DNA of 64,000 nt from a virus. The stretch covers positions 23,815-87,814 of the IMG/VR virus record IMGVR_UViG_3300033571_015173; one strand, given 5' to 3'. The notes beneath the pieces are model-generated. The model had not been told where the DNA came from, did no database searches, and saw nothing but the letters and a program-made list of their open reading frames with translations. Numbering within the stretch: the stretch's first letter is position 1; each line of letters starts with the position of its first letter. Positions 46,689 to 55,111 of this stretch are shown piece after piece. The translations under genes were made by a program, and so were the position numbers.

Positions 46689-47318
46689 TTAACCGGCCCT
46701 CATTGGTGCTGCCCAATATACAAAACCGAAATCAATAGCTCCTGGAGTTCCGAGTACAACAATTTCATTTTTTAGATTCATGCGGGATGGATCGTCTAAA
46801 TAAGCTGTATTTACATCAAAGTAAACCTTATTATAGACTCCCGTTGAATAGTCTTTTGTATTAACGGAACTTCCTTGCTGAGTAAAGGTATCAGTATTAC
46901 TTCTCCAACCCCATCTGATATCTCTATTATTTGTAACATCTTGAGGAGCTGTAGCATTAAACCAAACCCAGACACAGTGAATATACGTGCCAATCATTCC
47001 ATCAGCTAATGGAGAACTATGCAGCGCTCCATTGTTGGAGCTATTGGATGCATTGCTAACAAGCATTGTAGGAGGACCAATCCAGTAAGTTCCATTCCAA
47101 GTATAAGATTCTGCTGGAAGTCCACTAACAACCCTGATCCACTTCTCTCCCAATGTTGGATCTTTAGGAGCTGTCTCTGAAATATATCCGTATTGTTTTC
47201 GGAGGTTTCTTAACGAGTCTCTTATATTAACAAAGTTACCAGTGAGGCTTTGAGTACTTCCTCCTGGTGCTCCAGTTGTTATTCCATTTATTGTCTCAAC
47301 AATATCTTTGTAGTTCAT
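46689..47318 (-). CDS. tail/adhesin-type protein, 209 aa
   Basis: Start is ATG 47318 (MNYKDIVETINGITTGAPGG), overlapping the upstream gene (ATGA). The N-terminal region has a short helix and then the module PTLGEKWIRVVSGLPAESYT with WNGTYWIGPP, shared with the next two proteins upstream. The remainder is a beta-rich domain. Likely a tail-fibre or baseplate adaptor. Confidence 0.55.
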   Translation of the reverse strand: MNYKDIVETINGITTGAPGGSTQSLTGNFVNIRDSLRNLRKQYGYISETAPKDPTLGEKWIRVVSGLPAESYTWNGTYWIGPPTMLVSNASNSSNNGALHSSPLADGMIGTYIHCVWVWFNATAPQDVTNNRDIRWGWRSNTDTFTQQGSSVNTKDYSTGVYNKVYFDVNTAYLDDPSRMNLKNEIVVLGTPGAIDFGFVYWAAPMRAG

Positions 47319-47920
47319 GCGCTTCTTAGCCTCCTCCAAGCCCAATGCCACATAATAACACTCCATTGCACTGTCTGAGATCCAGCTCTATCATGAGCGA
47401 CAGCAAAATTAAGAGACTCACTAAATAGCCATTTTTCTATATTTGATTGATAGAATTTATTTATTGCGTTTGGAGTCCAATTTTTACTATCTAAGATTGG
47501 CGTTAGATCTCGAATCTTGACGTAACCAGAGTCTCTTACTGTTACCGAAAACTCAAGATAGTTAGTAGGACTGTTGGAAGCGTCAACATAAATTTGTGCC
47601 GAAATGTAGTCAAGTTTTGCTCCTACTATGTCTGTTCCAGACTCCCAATCAAATGGAGCAAAATGCCAAGTTCCATTAAAGTCAACTCTATTTACATTGT
47701 ATACATTGGGTACTGCTGCTGTCCAAGTACCAGAGGAAGTTCTAAGTATTGAACTTCCAACCCAATGAGTCCCATCCCAGGTCCATAAGGACTCCCCTAA
47801 TGAACTGGAATCTTTCCAAAGTGTTCCTGGTGGGACACTAGTTGGTTTCCCCACTGAAACAATGGGAAGACTTTTCTTTAGATTTAGTAACTCTTCATCG
47901 ATCTCTTTGAAGTTACTCAT
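47315..47920 (-). CDS. tail/adhesin-type protein, 201 aa
   Basis: MSNFKEIDEELLNLKKSLPI start; module PPGTLWKDSSSLGESLWTWD plus GTHWVGS near residues 29-55, then a beta-sandwich-like domain ending WHWAWRRLRSA. Paralogue of the flanking genes at 46689 and 47922. Gene order and one-base overlaps indicate coordinated expression as tail components. Confidence 0.55.
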   Translation of the reverse strand: MSNFKEIDEELLNLKKSLPIVSVGKPTSVPPGTLWKDSSSLGESLWTWDGTHWVGSSILRTSSGTWTAAVPNVYNVNRVDFNGTWHFAPFDWESGTDIVGAKLDYISAQIYVDASNSPTNYLEFSVTVRDSGYVKIRDLTPILDSKNWTPNAINKFYQSNIEKWLFSESLNFAVAHDRAGSQTVQWSVIMWHWAWRRLRSA

Positions 47921-47921
47921 A

Positions 47922-48581
47922 TCACCCTCTAAGCAGCTTATAATAACATGTCAAAAATCCTAGTAATGTGGGTGGAGTTCCAATCATAGTCCATGACATT
48001 CCAATTCGGGGATAAGTCGATCCGTCATATACAGCATTAATAAGGATGCTTGTATTTCTAGTTCCTACGTTTTGTGGAATTTCATTGTGACTTAAAATGG
48101 AAGGTCCGACATTCACTAGAGTATTACTAGTGTTCCATAGAGCACCTTGAAGTTGAAAAGTGTTACTTGCATCGTATGTACCACCAGGAAGCGAACCTGA
48201 TAGTCCAAGTCCTACATACCTATAGCGAGTCCAGTTTGTATTCCCTGGAGCTCCAGCAACAATCCTTTTTGTGGAAGATGTACCGACTGCAAGAAAGCTA
48301 GTTTGGTTGAAGTACAACTGTGTACTTTCCCAATCTGTACCAGTCCAGATCCATGACATGAGTATCGTGTTATTTCTCATCTCCTCCCAAACTGTTCCAA
48401 TAGAAGGAGAGCCGGGAGCAGACGTGGATCTTACTGGAGCATTGCTGACAATTTCACTATCTTTTAGTGCGGCAACAATGCTATCAATATTTTGATTTCC
48501 AACTCGGGGTACTTCAATAGTGCCCCCCTGTTGAGAGGTTAAATCTGCTGCCTTGTTGGTAATTGAACTGTAATTAGACAT
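47922..48581 (-). CDS. tail/adhesin-type protein, 219 aa
   Basis: ATG 48581 (MSNYSSITNKAADLTSQQGG). Contains GSPSIGTVWEEMRNNTILMS followed by WIWTGTDWES: the same W-x-W-x-G-T-x-W module as the two downstream proteins. C-terminal beta-rich domain. Probably a tail-associated binding protein. Confidence 0.55.
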   Translation of the reverse strand: MSNYSSITNKAADLTSQQGGTIEVPRVGNQNIDSIVAALKDSEIVSNAPVRSTSAPGSPSIGTVWEEMRNNTILMSWIWTGTDWESTQLYFNQTSFLAVGTSSTKRIVAGAPGNTNWTRYRYVGLGLSGSLPGGTYDASNTFQLQGALWNTSNTLVNVGPSILSHNEIPQNVGTRNTSILINAVYDGSTYPRIGMSWTMIGTPPTLLGFLTCYYKLLRG

Positions 48582-48594
48582 TACTTTCAACCAG

Positions 48595-49254
48595 TTATAA
48601 AGTCGCGCAATTCAGGATGCCATTACTAGGCAAGCTAAAGTTTAAGGTTGTAGCAGTACCAGAACTCGTTGGAATTGTATAGGTTGCTGCAAGATAAAAG
48701 GTTAGACTATTAGTTCCTGCACCGGTTGCAGGCTTGTCAATTCTAATTGTACTTGAATCAATCTTCTCTCTGACAATGGCACCTGCAGGAATGTAGGTCC
48801 CAGTCAAGGTATCACCTACATTAACAGGACCAAATGCTGCAGTAGAAGTAACTGTTACGGAGTTGTTGCTTGTCGTACAACTAATGTTGGCAGTAGTAGT
48901 GAATTGTAAAGCCGTAATAAAAGGGTCAGTACCAGCATGAGCACCACCCGCTCTCTTGCTTACTGCAAATCCCCAAGCTGAAGGAGTACCTGAGCTTACA
49001 TAAAGGGATGACCATGCAATACTCGTCTCAGTTACATTTAACTTCCAACCACCAGTAATACTAGCAATGGAGTTAATTGTTAGGGTGGGTTGACTTCCAG
49101 TAACGACCACATTCGCAACTGTGGCGCAATCATTCATCGTTGCTGGATTCGATGGAGCTCCTGTGATTAATCGACAATCCAGAGTTCCACTGGTTATATC
49201 CAGAGTTCGATTTGCGATGTTTAAGAGAGTAGTTCCACTTGTAACGGATCCCAT
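48595..49254 (-). CDS. beta-rich tail-fibre-type protein, 219 aa
   Basis: MGSVTSGTTLLNIANRTLDI start, Thr/Ser/Ala-rich beta repeats with AGTDPFITALQFTTTANISC in the middle. Composition and place between the discoidin-type protein and the small fibre modules suggest a virion surface protein. No catalytic motif. Confidence 0.5.
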   Translation of the reverse strand: MGSVTSGTTLLNIANRTLDITSGTLDCRLITGAPSNPATMNDCATVANVVVTGSQPTLTINSIASITGGWKLNVTETSIAWSSLYVSSGTPSAWGFAVSKRAGGAHAGTDPFITALQFTTTANISCTTSNNSVTVTSTAAFGPVNVGDTLTGTYIPAGAIVREKIDSSTIRIDKPATGAGTNSLTFYLAATYTIPTSSGTATTLNFSLPSNGILNCATL

Positions 49255-49262
49255 GTTAACTC

Positions 49263-50831
49263 CTATTTAGAATAAAGCCTGAATTCAGTTGTTGAAATAT
49301 ACCCAGATTTTTGCAACCTCCAATATCTTGCTGAAGTTGCAGCAAACGTTGTAACTCCAATATAAGGTGAAGTGTCTGTAGCTCCAGCAGTTGTTGCTAT
49401 TGTATTCCAGTTCACGTCATCAGTAGAGTACTGAATATTTGCACTGTTAGCATAAAGTGCCGTGTTTCCCCAAGATGGTATATTTCCTCCAGCTACTACT
49501 ACTTTATTAACTGATTTACTTTCCCCTAGATCCACCCTTAACCATTCTGACGCAGCATTACCCGTTCCAGCGCCATCAGTAAAAACATTATTTCTAATAT
49601 TTGTTAAAGTTGCTAAAGTCCCAGGATTGGACCATATAGTTGATTGACTTACGGCTGTTGGAATGTGTTCAATGTCATCATCCTCGCTTGAAGCATAATC
49701 ACAGAGTATCATCTCTGAAATTGCCAACCAAGTGCCTCCGCCAGTTAATCTCCAATACCTTGCACTTACTGGAAGAAAATCTCGAAACTGAAGATAGTCA
49801 GCATTTTGAGGAGATTCTATAGTAACAATTGCTGTTGTCCAGGTTGAGTCATCATTAGAATATTCAAGAACTCCATTGGCATATCCATTTGTATTGCCAA
49901 ATCCAGTAAGTGATGTAGATCCTCCCAATAGAATAGCTCTAACAGTTTTAGCACTGCCTAAATCATATTTTATCCATCTATTGCTAGTATCACTTGCAAA
50001 TCCTGTACTTATGTTTCCATCGCTCAATGAGCTATAAGTAGGAGGATTGGGAAAACCAGCATAGACACTACCTACAGTAATTGCGGTTGGAACGTGTCCT
50101 GCAGTAAGATTCAATACTTCAAATCTATTTGCAGCAGCCTGACCAAAAGTAGGTTTGGCAATTTGAACATATCTACCAGTTACAGAACTTCCACTATTAA
50201 CAACAATCGCAAGTTGACCATTTGGAAGAAACGTAGCCCCGTAATTACTAAGGGCATTAGCTGTATATGAAGAGTCACCATAGCTTGGTACGCATCCATT
50301 TGTTTGGTTATAAATATCTCCAAATCCAACGATCTCTGCAGCAGCAAGAATGATATGAGTGAAGGTTCTTATCTCTCCTAGATCTATCTGAACTTTTGCA
50401 TCACTTCCAGCAAAGCCAGTGATAGAACCACTGCCATCCCTATTTGATCCATGTCCACTCATATTTAATGGTGAGCCATCATAACTTCCAACAGGGGATT
50501 CACTAACTATTGTTGGAGCATATAAGGCATTAGCTGGTGCATCTCCAAGAGTGGTAGTGCTTGAGTTACCCCATACTTGAGCAACAGCAGCTCGACTATC
50601 AAAAGTCGCATCTGCAAACAGAGCATAGGACGATCCAATGTTGGAGCCAAAAGCTTGTGCTATTGCTGGACTTCCATATCGGATCGCCGGAACTTTATCG
50701 ACTCCAGATATATCAATGGAGTCAATATAAGCCCTAGCTTGAGCAGCTTGAGCTCTTCTAACTGTCTGAGGAGTTAGCGCTCTACTAAGTATTCCAATGT
50801 TGAATAGGAGACGATTACTAAATGAAGCCAT
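49263..50831 (-). CDS. triple F5/8-type (discoidin-like) carbohydrate-binding tail protein
   Basis: 522 residues. Three consecutive galactose-binding-like units: first around residues 95-225 (KVQIDLGEIRTFTHIILAAA, GRYVQIAKP), second about 240-370 (RWIKYDLGSAKTVRAILLGG, ARYWRLTGGGTWLAISEM), third about 395-520 (SEWLRVDLGESKSVNKVVVA, ARYWRLQKSGYISTTEFRLY). Each has the W-x-x-x-D-L-G and RYxR marks of the family. It probably binds host-surface glycans. TAATG-overlaps the upstream gene. Confidence 0.75.
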   Translation of the reverse strand: MASFSNRLLFNIGILSRALTPQTVRRAQAAQARAYIDSIDISGVDKVPAIRYGSPAIAQAFGSNIGSSYALFADATFDSRAAVAQVWGNSSTTTLGDAPANALYAPTIVSESPVGSYDGSPLNMSGHGSNRDGSGSITGFAGSDAKVQIDLGEIRTFTHIILAAAEIVGFGDIYNQTNGCVPSYGDSSYTANALSNYGATFLPNGQLAIVVNSGSSVTGRYVQIAKPTFGQAAANRFEVLNLTAGHVPTAITVGSVYAGFPNPPTYSSLSDGNISTGFASDTSNRWIKYDLGSAKTVRAILLGGSTSLTGFGNTNGYANGVLEYSNDDSTWTTAIVTIESPQNADYLQFRDFLPVSARYWRLTGGGTWLAISEMILCDYASSEDDDIEHIPTAVSQSTIWSNPGTLATLTNIRNNVFTDGAGTGNAASEWLRVDLGESKSVNKVVVAGGNIPSWGNTALYANSANIQYSTDDVNWNTIATTAGATDTSPYIGVTTFAATSARYWRLQKSGYISTTEFRLYSK

Positions 50832-51922
50832 TATGCTAAGTCTCCTGCTAGATACCAGGTGTCAGTAGCTTGCTTCCAAAGAGTCCCAGTTGAATATTGA
50901 ACTCTTAATTTGGTAAAGCTATCAGCAGAAAGAAGTGTCACTCCACCGGCTGGAGTTACAGTAACTTGCCCTGCACCCCCCTGAAGAAGACTGATTACAC
51001 ATCCTACTGGAAACGCAGCAGATGCATTAGTAGGAACTGTTAAGGTGATGGCACTGCCATTGGTCAGTGAAACCATCTTGCTTTGATCGGCTAAGGCAAG
51101 GGTGTATGTCGTGCCTAATTGAGCATTCTGTCCCAGCAGATCTCCAGCAGCACCACTGGTAGTCGAGATGAAACATAGATTGATAGTTGATCCAGTAGTA
51201 AACGCAGTTGTTGTTCCTACTAAGTGGGTAACAGATATTGATTTGTAACTTGCTAAATCTGATATACCATTTACTTGATAAAAAACATAATCCCCCGTAT
51301 CTACATTTACCAATTCAATGTAACTGCCAGCACCGATAATTGACAACGCAGAATCAACAAGAATATTGCTTTTACTAGTTTTAGAAACAGATAAAGATGT
51401 TGCTGCATTAAGATTAGCATTAGCTAACATGTTTTTAGGATCTGGTACACCAATACCCGCATTCCACAGATAGGGCAGGTGAAAACCAGGGGCTCCATTT
51501 GTCCCTGGAAGAGAGTTAACGTAGGTTCCTCCAGATCTGGCATATCGATAAACATCGAAGTCACCAGGAACTGTGAAGTAAGGAACCCAGAGTAAGTTTG
51601 CTAGCCTTCTAACTTCAGCGTAGAAAGCTTCTTCAATCATTTTGATGATTTGAGGATTACGCTGAGATCTTAGGACTGTACGAGTAATATCACCAGCATA
51701 AGTCTCACCCGCAATACTTACTGAAGTATTAGCATTATCAAAGTCTGTATATCGATTTTGACATCGATCAATTTGCTGCTCAATGAGTGTCTTCTGTGTG
51801 TCGTCGGGAATCTCATTAATTGCTTCTTCAATCCGAACTTTGTCACCTGCAGGAATGCCGCCCCCAGTACCCATTAAGAAGAAGCGGCATTTTGACTTAT
51901 AGACTTCGCTAAGAGCTACCAT
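50831..51922 (-). CDS. tail-fibre/baseplate-type protein with beta-cap C-terminus, 363 aa
   Basis: Helical N-terminal 110 residues (IRIEEAINEIPDDTQKTLIE type helices) then FTVPGDFDVYRYARSGG. The C-terminal ~110 residues (YTLALADQSKMVSLTNGSAI ... PVGCVISLLQGGAGQVTVTP ... TLWKQATDTWYLAGDL) match a trimeric beta cap widespread in phage tail fibres. First gene of the minus-strand tail operon, diverging from the plus-strand island at 52013. Confidence 0.65.
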   Translation of the reverse strand: MVALSEVYKSKCRFFLMGTGGGIPAGDKVRIEEAINEIPDDTQKTLIEQQIDRCQNRYTDFDNANTSVSIAGETYAGDITRTVLRSQRNPQIIKMIEEAFYAEVRRLANLLWVPYFTVPGDFDVYRYARSGGTYVNSLPGTNGAPGFHLPYLWNAGIGVPDPKNMLANANLNAATSLSVSKTSKSNILVDSALSIIGAGSYIELVNVDTGDYVFYQVNGISDLASYKSISVTHLVGTTTAFTTGSTINLCFISTTSGAAGDLLGQNAQLGTTYTLALADQSKMVSLTNGSAITLTVPTNASAAFPVGCVISLLQGGAGQVTVTPAGGVTLLSADSFTKLRVQYSTGTLWKQATDTWYLAGDLA

Positions 51923-51943
51923 AATTTCTTCTCTTGACTTTTT

Positions 51944-51980
51944 GGAGCTGGCAGTGGCCTGCCTCTATAATAGCTGATAG
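51944..51980 (+). promoter_or_regulatory. candidate promoter for the 52013 island
   Basis: A perfect TATAAT (51966-51971) lies in the 90-base divergent gap. The nearest TTGAC-like hexamer is too far upstream (26 bases), so a -35 match is weak. It would start transcripts about 35 bases before ATG 52013. Confidence 0.35.
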
Positions 51981-52012
51981 ATGATTAATTGCTAGAGGTA
52001 ACATTCAATAAT

Positions 52013-52786
52013 ATGGTTGAGCAGGATGAAAATCAGGTCTTTTGGCTTGACACTGTTGAAGAATTAGAGGAGGTTGAGGAGTGGGTAGAAAGGCTGTATC
52101 CGGCTGATAGAGGCCGGAGTACGAAGATTCATCCAATAAAATTGGGTGTCTATTTTGGAGAGTTAATACATCTAATTGAGAAGGAAAAAAAGGAATACAA
52201 TAAGAGGTTTGCAAGAAATTATCATAACTTTAAGGGAGCGCAATATAGGCTCAAAGTTCTGTATGGAATTGTTGACACCCTATGTCTTTTATACATGCCG
52301 AACTTCTTAAATATGCCAAAGAGTTCAGGCTTTATTTCTACGACATTTGAGAGGAAAGATAGTACAGAGAACTATCTATCTTTCTTGATTTGTTATCGTT
52401 TTCCACCTGGACAATATGGCGTAGAAGAAGTCGAAGAGTATTATAAGGCAGGTGTAAGAGGGGACGTTAGAGGATTGATCATCAAAGTTTCTGGCCCTAA
52501 TCAAGGGAATATTTTATACGAGATAGAGAAGTTATTGGGCGACAGACTATCAAGAACGGTAGAGAAAATCAATCCTGCAAAAGTCAAATTATCAGCTAAA
52601 GTTAGAGAGGGAGCACCTGTCGTTAATGATCCACTTGTTATCAAGACTCGACCTAAGAAGACAAGAAAAGTCTTAGAGGATCACAAAGACCCAATTACTG
52701 TCAAGGCTTTACCTAAAAACAAGAGAAAAGTCTTAGAGGACCACCAAATCTTCACTCCAACAATTCGCTTTAACTGCCATGAATGA
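52013..52786 (+). CDS. hypothetical protein with C-terminal KVLEDH repeats
   Basis: ATG 52013 (MVEQDENQVFWLDTVEELEE); frame open from TTG 51989. Acidic N-terminus, helical middle (IEKEKKEYNKRFARNYHNFK). The C-terminus has a tandem ~20-residue repeat: DPLVIKTRPKKTRKVLEDH then DPITVKALPKNKRKVLEDH. No family recognised. The next gene starts inside its last codons. Confidence 0.55.
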   Translation: MVEQDENQVFWLDTVEELEEVEEWVERLYPADRGRSTKIHPIKLGVYFGELIHLIEKEKKEYNKRFARNYHNFKGAQYRLKVLYGIVDTLCLLYMPNFLNMPKSSGFISTTFERKDSTENYLSFLICYRFPPGQYGVEEVEEYYKAGVRGDVRGLIIKVSGPNQGNILYEIEKLLGDRLSRTVEKINPAKVKLSAKVREGAPVVNDPLVIKTRPKKTRKVLEDHKDPITVKALPKNKRKVLEDHQIFTPTIRFNCHE

Positions 52787-53063
52787 AAAGAAACAAGCTA
52801 TTTTGGATCTCCTGGTTAAGTATCTGGGAGAGGAGGGGGCTGCGGGTGTTCAACATGGTGCCCGAGCTGCAGCTATTGGAGCTGGCATTCTGGGAACTCT
52901 AGATGCAGGGACCGGGCTTGCTGGATATGGTGACGCTGTTAAATTAGGTGATTATTTAGTCCCCGCTGGTATTGGTGCCGGTATGGGAGCTTGGAGGTAC
53001 AGGAACCAAATGATCGCTAATCCGGGGAATCGGGTAGTTGATGTTGCTGCAGAGGTTGTCTAA
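52779..53063 (+). CDS. Gly/Ala-rich two-helix protein, 94 aa
   Basis: Starts inside the previous gene. After a helical N-terminus (ILDLLVKYLGEEGAAG) two glycine-rich hydrophobic segments (ARAAAIGAGILGTLDAGTGL; YLVPAGIGAGMGAWRY). Layout closely parallels the minus-strand product at 15137-15553. It may be a membrane or virion-internal protein. TAATG overlap with the next gene. Confidence 0.6.
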   Translation: MNEKKQAILDLLVKYLGEEGAAGVQHGARAAAIGAGILGTLDAGTGLAGYGDAVKLGDYLVPAGIGAGMGAWRYRNQMIANPGNRVVDVAAEVV

Positions 53064-53491
53064 TGGCAGGAAGGATCGCCGGATTGATTGAGCCTCTTCT
53101 CTTTACGGGGCTCTCCACTGGAATTGGCCTTATGTCGGGTCAGGGGCTTGGTGAAGCAGTGACGGAAGCGATACCAGGGGTTGCAGGGGCCTATGCGGGT
53201 CAGAACCTGGCAGAGAGGCTTCTACCCGCAGCCAAGGTGAATCTCCGATGGAAGGGCAAGCCATTAACCCATAAGGGAGGTGCTCATGCTGGTGAGCCTC
53301 TATCAATTCATTATGGTGGTATTGGCGGATCGGTATTAGGTGGATGGGCTGGAGCTGATCTGGGAAGTCAGGTGTATAATTCCCTCTATCCGAAGAAGCC
53401 AGGTGAGCAGGAAGCTGTAATTAATCCCGCTCTTTATGCCGCAGATGAAGTAGCATTACCTGGCTGGAATGTCTTGAAAGCTGTTATCTAA
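53063..53491 (+). CDS. Gly-rich glycine-zipper-like protein, 142 aa
   Basis: Begins MAGRIAGLIEPLLFTGLSTG; glycine-zipper-like hydrophobic segments (about 10-32 and 75-100, IGGSVLGGWAGADLGSQVYN) separated by a basic loop (RWKGKPLTHKGGAHAG). The start resembles the MGRIAG tag of three small minus-strand proteins. Coupled to the preceding Gly-rich gene. Confidence 0.55.
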   Translation: MAGRIAGLIEPLLFTGLSTGIGLMSGQGLGEAVTEAIPGVAGAYAGQNLAERLLPAAKVNLRWKGKPLTHKGGAHAGEPLSIHYGGIGGSVLGGWAGADLGSQVYNSLYPKKPGEQEAVINPALYAADEVALPGWNVLKAVI

Positions 53492-53498
53492 GACTGAA

Positions 53499-54569
53499 AT
53501 GAAAGACCCAAGGTGTAATATCTGTGAGCATGATCAGTGCTTCCTGAAAACTGCAGCCGACATGCCTTTGACCTTCTGGGCAGTAAACTCAGAAGGTATT
53601 TTCATCTTTGGCGCAGGAAAGCTTTGGGAAGATCTTTATGCGGATTTGATTGGCAAACACTTTCGAGAAGTTTTCGATGGTGAAGTTATCACTTATTACG
53701 AGAAAGTTTTCGAGTTGGATGAGCCTATACGATTTATTATTCGTAATCGTGGTCAAGTATGGGATGTAGTACTAACTAAGACTCCTGATGGAGGATTACA
53801 GGGAGTAGCAATGGTATCCCTTGAAGCTCTTCATCGATTGAACTTGCAAGAGCTTAGACAGGGATTAGCAAATAATGAATTGACGATCTGGTTGCAACCA
53901 ATCGTAGATCTAAGAATCAATAAAATTGTAGGACAGGAAGCCTTATTAAGATGGAATCGCGAAGGAAGGATATTAAGTCCTGGTGAGTTCTTGCATTTTG
54001 CAGATAAAGAGCTATTACAAAAAATCTCTTTATTTGTTGCGCAAGAAGCACTTAAAATGCTTATGACTCAGAGGCTGAAAAATATAGATCATTGGATTGC
54101 AATTAATATAGACCCAAGGATTATAGATCCGCCATTTCTTACGGACTTTGAATCTCATATTTCTGCATCTATGTACCGTAAGCTCTTACATCTGGAGATC
54201 ACTGAAGAGCAAGCATTAGATGAGAATTTATCTTGGTTTCTCGCCTATATGCGAAGAAAGTTTGACCTTAAAGTTAAGGTTGATGATTACGGGTCTAAGG
54301 GCAGTACAGATGCTAGAATTGCTATCTTACCTATTGATGGGGTGAAGTTAGATAGCTCATTACTACAGTCAACACTGAATGACAAAAATGAAAGGAATTA
54401 CGCTTATGAGATGGATCTTAAGCGTAAAATCGAATTTTGTAAGGGACTGGCATTAGAAATTATTGCTGAAGGAGTTGAGACTGAAGCTCAAAAACAATGG
54501 CTTTTAGATAATGGCGTATATCTTGGTCAAGGTTATCTGCTAGGTAGACCAGGAAAGTTTGAACATTAA
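53499..54569 (+). CDS. EAL-domain c-di-GMP phosphodiesterase with PAS-like N-terminus
   Basis: 356 residues. N-terminal ~115 residues look PAS-like (TFWAVNSEGIFIFGAGKLWE, with Cys pairs CNICEHDQC at the very start). The EAL domain (about 125-352) retains the key residues: GQEALLRWN (EAL-type Glu), AINIDPRII (metal-binding Asn), LEITEEQ (Glu), VDDYGSKGS (DD), VKLDSS (Lys), AEGVETEAQ (Glu) and GQGYLLGRP. It should hydrolyse c-di-GMP to pGpG in the host cytoplasm and so alter motility or biofilm state. Monocistronic end of a plus island inside minus-strand virion genes. Host-derived morons of this kind are unusual. Confidence 0.85.
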   Translation: MKDPRCNICEHDQCFLKTAADMPLTFWAVNSEGIFIFGAGKLWEDLYADLIGKHFREVFDGEVITYYEKVFELDEPIRFIIRNRGQVWDVVLTKTPDGGLQGVAMVSLEALHRLNLQELRQGLANNELTIWLQPIVDLRINKIVGQEALLRWNREGRILSPGEFLHFADKELLQKISLFVAQEALKMLMTQRLKNIDHWIAINIDPRIIDPPFLTDFESHISASMYRKLLHLEITEEQALDENLSWFLAYMRRKFDLKVKVDDYGSKGSTDARIAILPIDGVKLDSSLLQSTLNDKNERNYAYEMDLKRKIEFCKGLALEIIAEGVETEAQKQWLLDNGVYLGQGYLLGRPGKFEH

Positions 54570-54572
54570 AAA

Positions 54573-54591
54573 ACCCCGGAAGGACCGGGGT
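54573..54591 (-). terminator. Rho-independent terminator for the minus-strand capsid operon
   Basis: ACCCCGG (54573-54579) / CCGGGGT (54585-54591). On the minus strand the stem is followed by a T-run (the A-run at 54567-54573), so it terminates transcripts coming from the capsid genes; it may also stop the convergent EAL transcript weakly. Confidence 0.75.
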
Positions 54592-54632
54592 AGGAAGGAG
54601 GTTACATCATGACATCCGCCGAGATCTAATAC

Positions 54633-55085
54633 TTAAATTCCAGAAAGACCTTCAATATTAACTGGAAGCAGATAGAGTGAAATCCCAAAACCAGTCTGGT
54701 TGGCGGGATTTCCTGCAGCAACCAAACCAATCCTTTCAGTTGGCTTGATAATTAAGGTTGCTTGATTAGTAATTAGAGTGCCTTGAACTGGGGTATTAGC
54801 TGTTGCACTCATATCAATGGTGCTAGCCAATAAATCAGTACCCGATCCAATAGCAACACCAGAAGCCATTTTCCTAACCTGGAGAGTTCCAGAAGTAGAT
54901 GCTGCAGTCCAAGAAGCAGTAACGGCAATCAAACGAAAAGCGGGGACCAAAGTGCCACTTGGGGCAATAAAAAGATTTTCAGGGTAGTTAGCAGCAGTTG
55001 CAGCAGCAGTTCCAACCAGGGAATAATCTATTACCTGGACAACATTTTGCTTGTAATTACGAACCAGATCTTGTACTGAGATCAT
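54633..55085 (-). CDS. capsid-associated or decoration-type protein, 150 aa
   Basis: Ala/Thr/Gly-rich beta protein (MISVQDLVRNYKQNVVQVID start) with VTASWTAASTSGTLQVRKMA and GFGISLYLLPV. Last gene of the head operon, before the terminator. Size and composition fit a head decoration or fibre protein; no specific family. Confidence 0.5.
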   Translation of the reverse strand: MISVQDLVRNYKQNVVQVIDYSLVGTAAATAANYPENLFIAPSGTLVPAFRLIAVTASWTAASTSGTLQVRKMASGVAIGSGTDLLASTIDMSATANTPVQGTLITNQATLIIKPTERIGLVAAGNPANQTGFGISLYLLPVNIEGLSGI

Positions 55086-55111
55086 ACTCTTAACTCCATT
55101 TTCGGTGTGGT

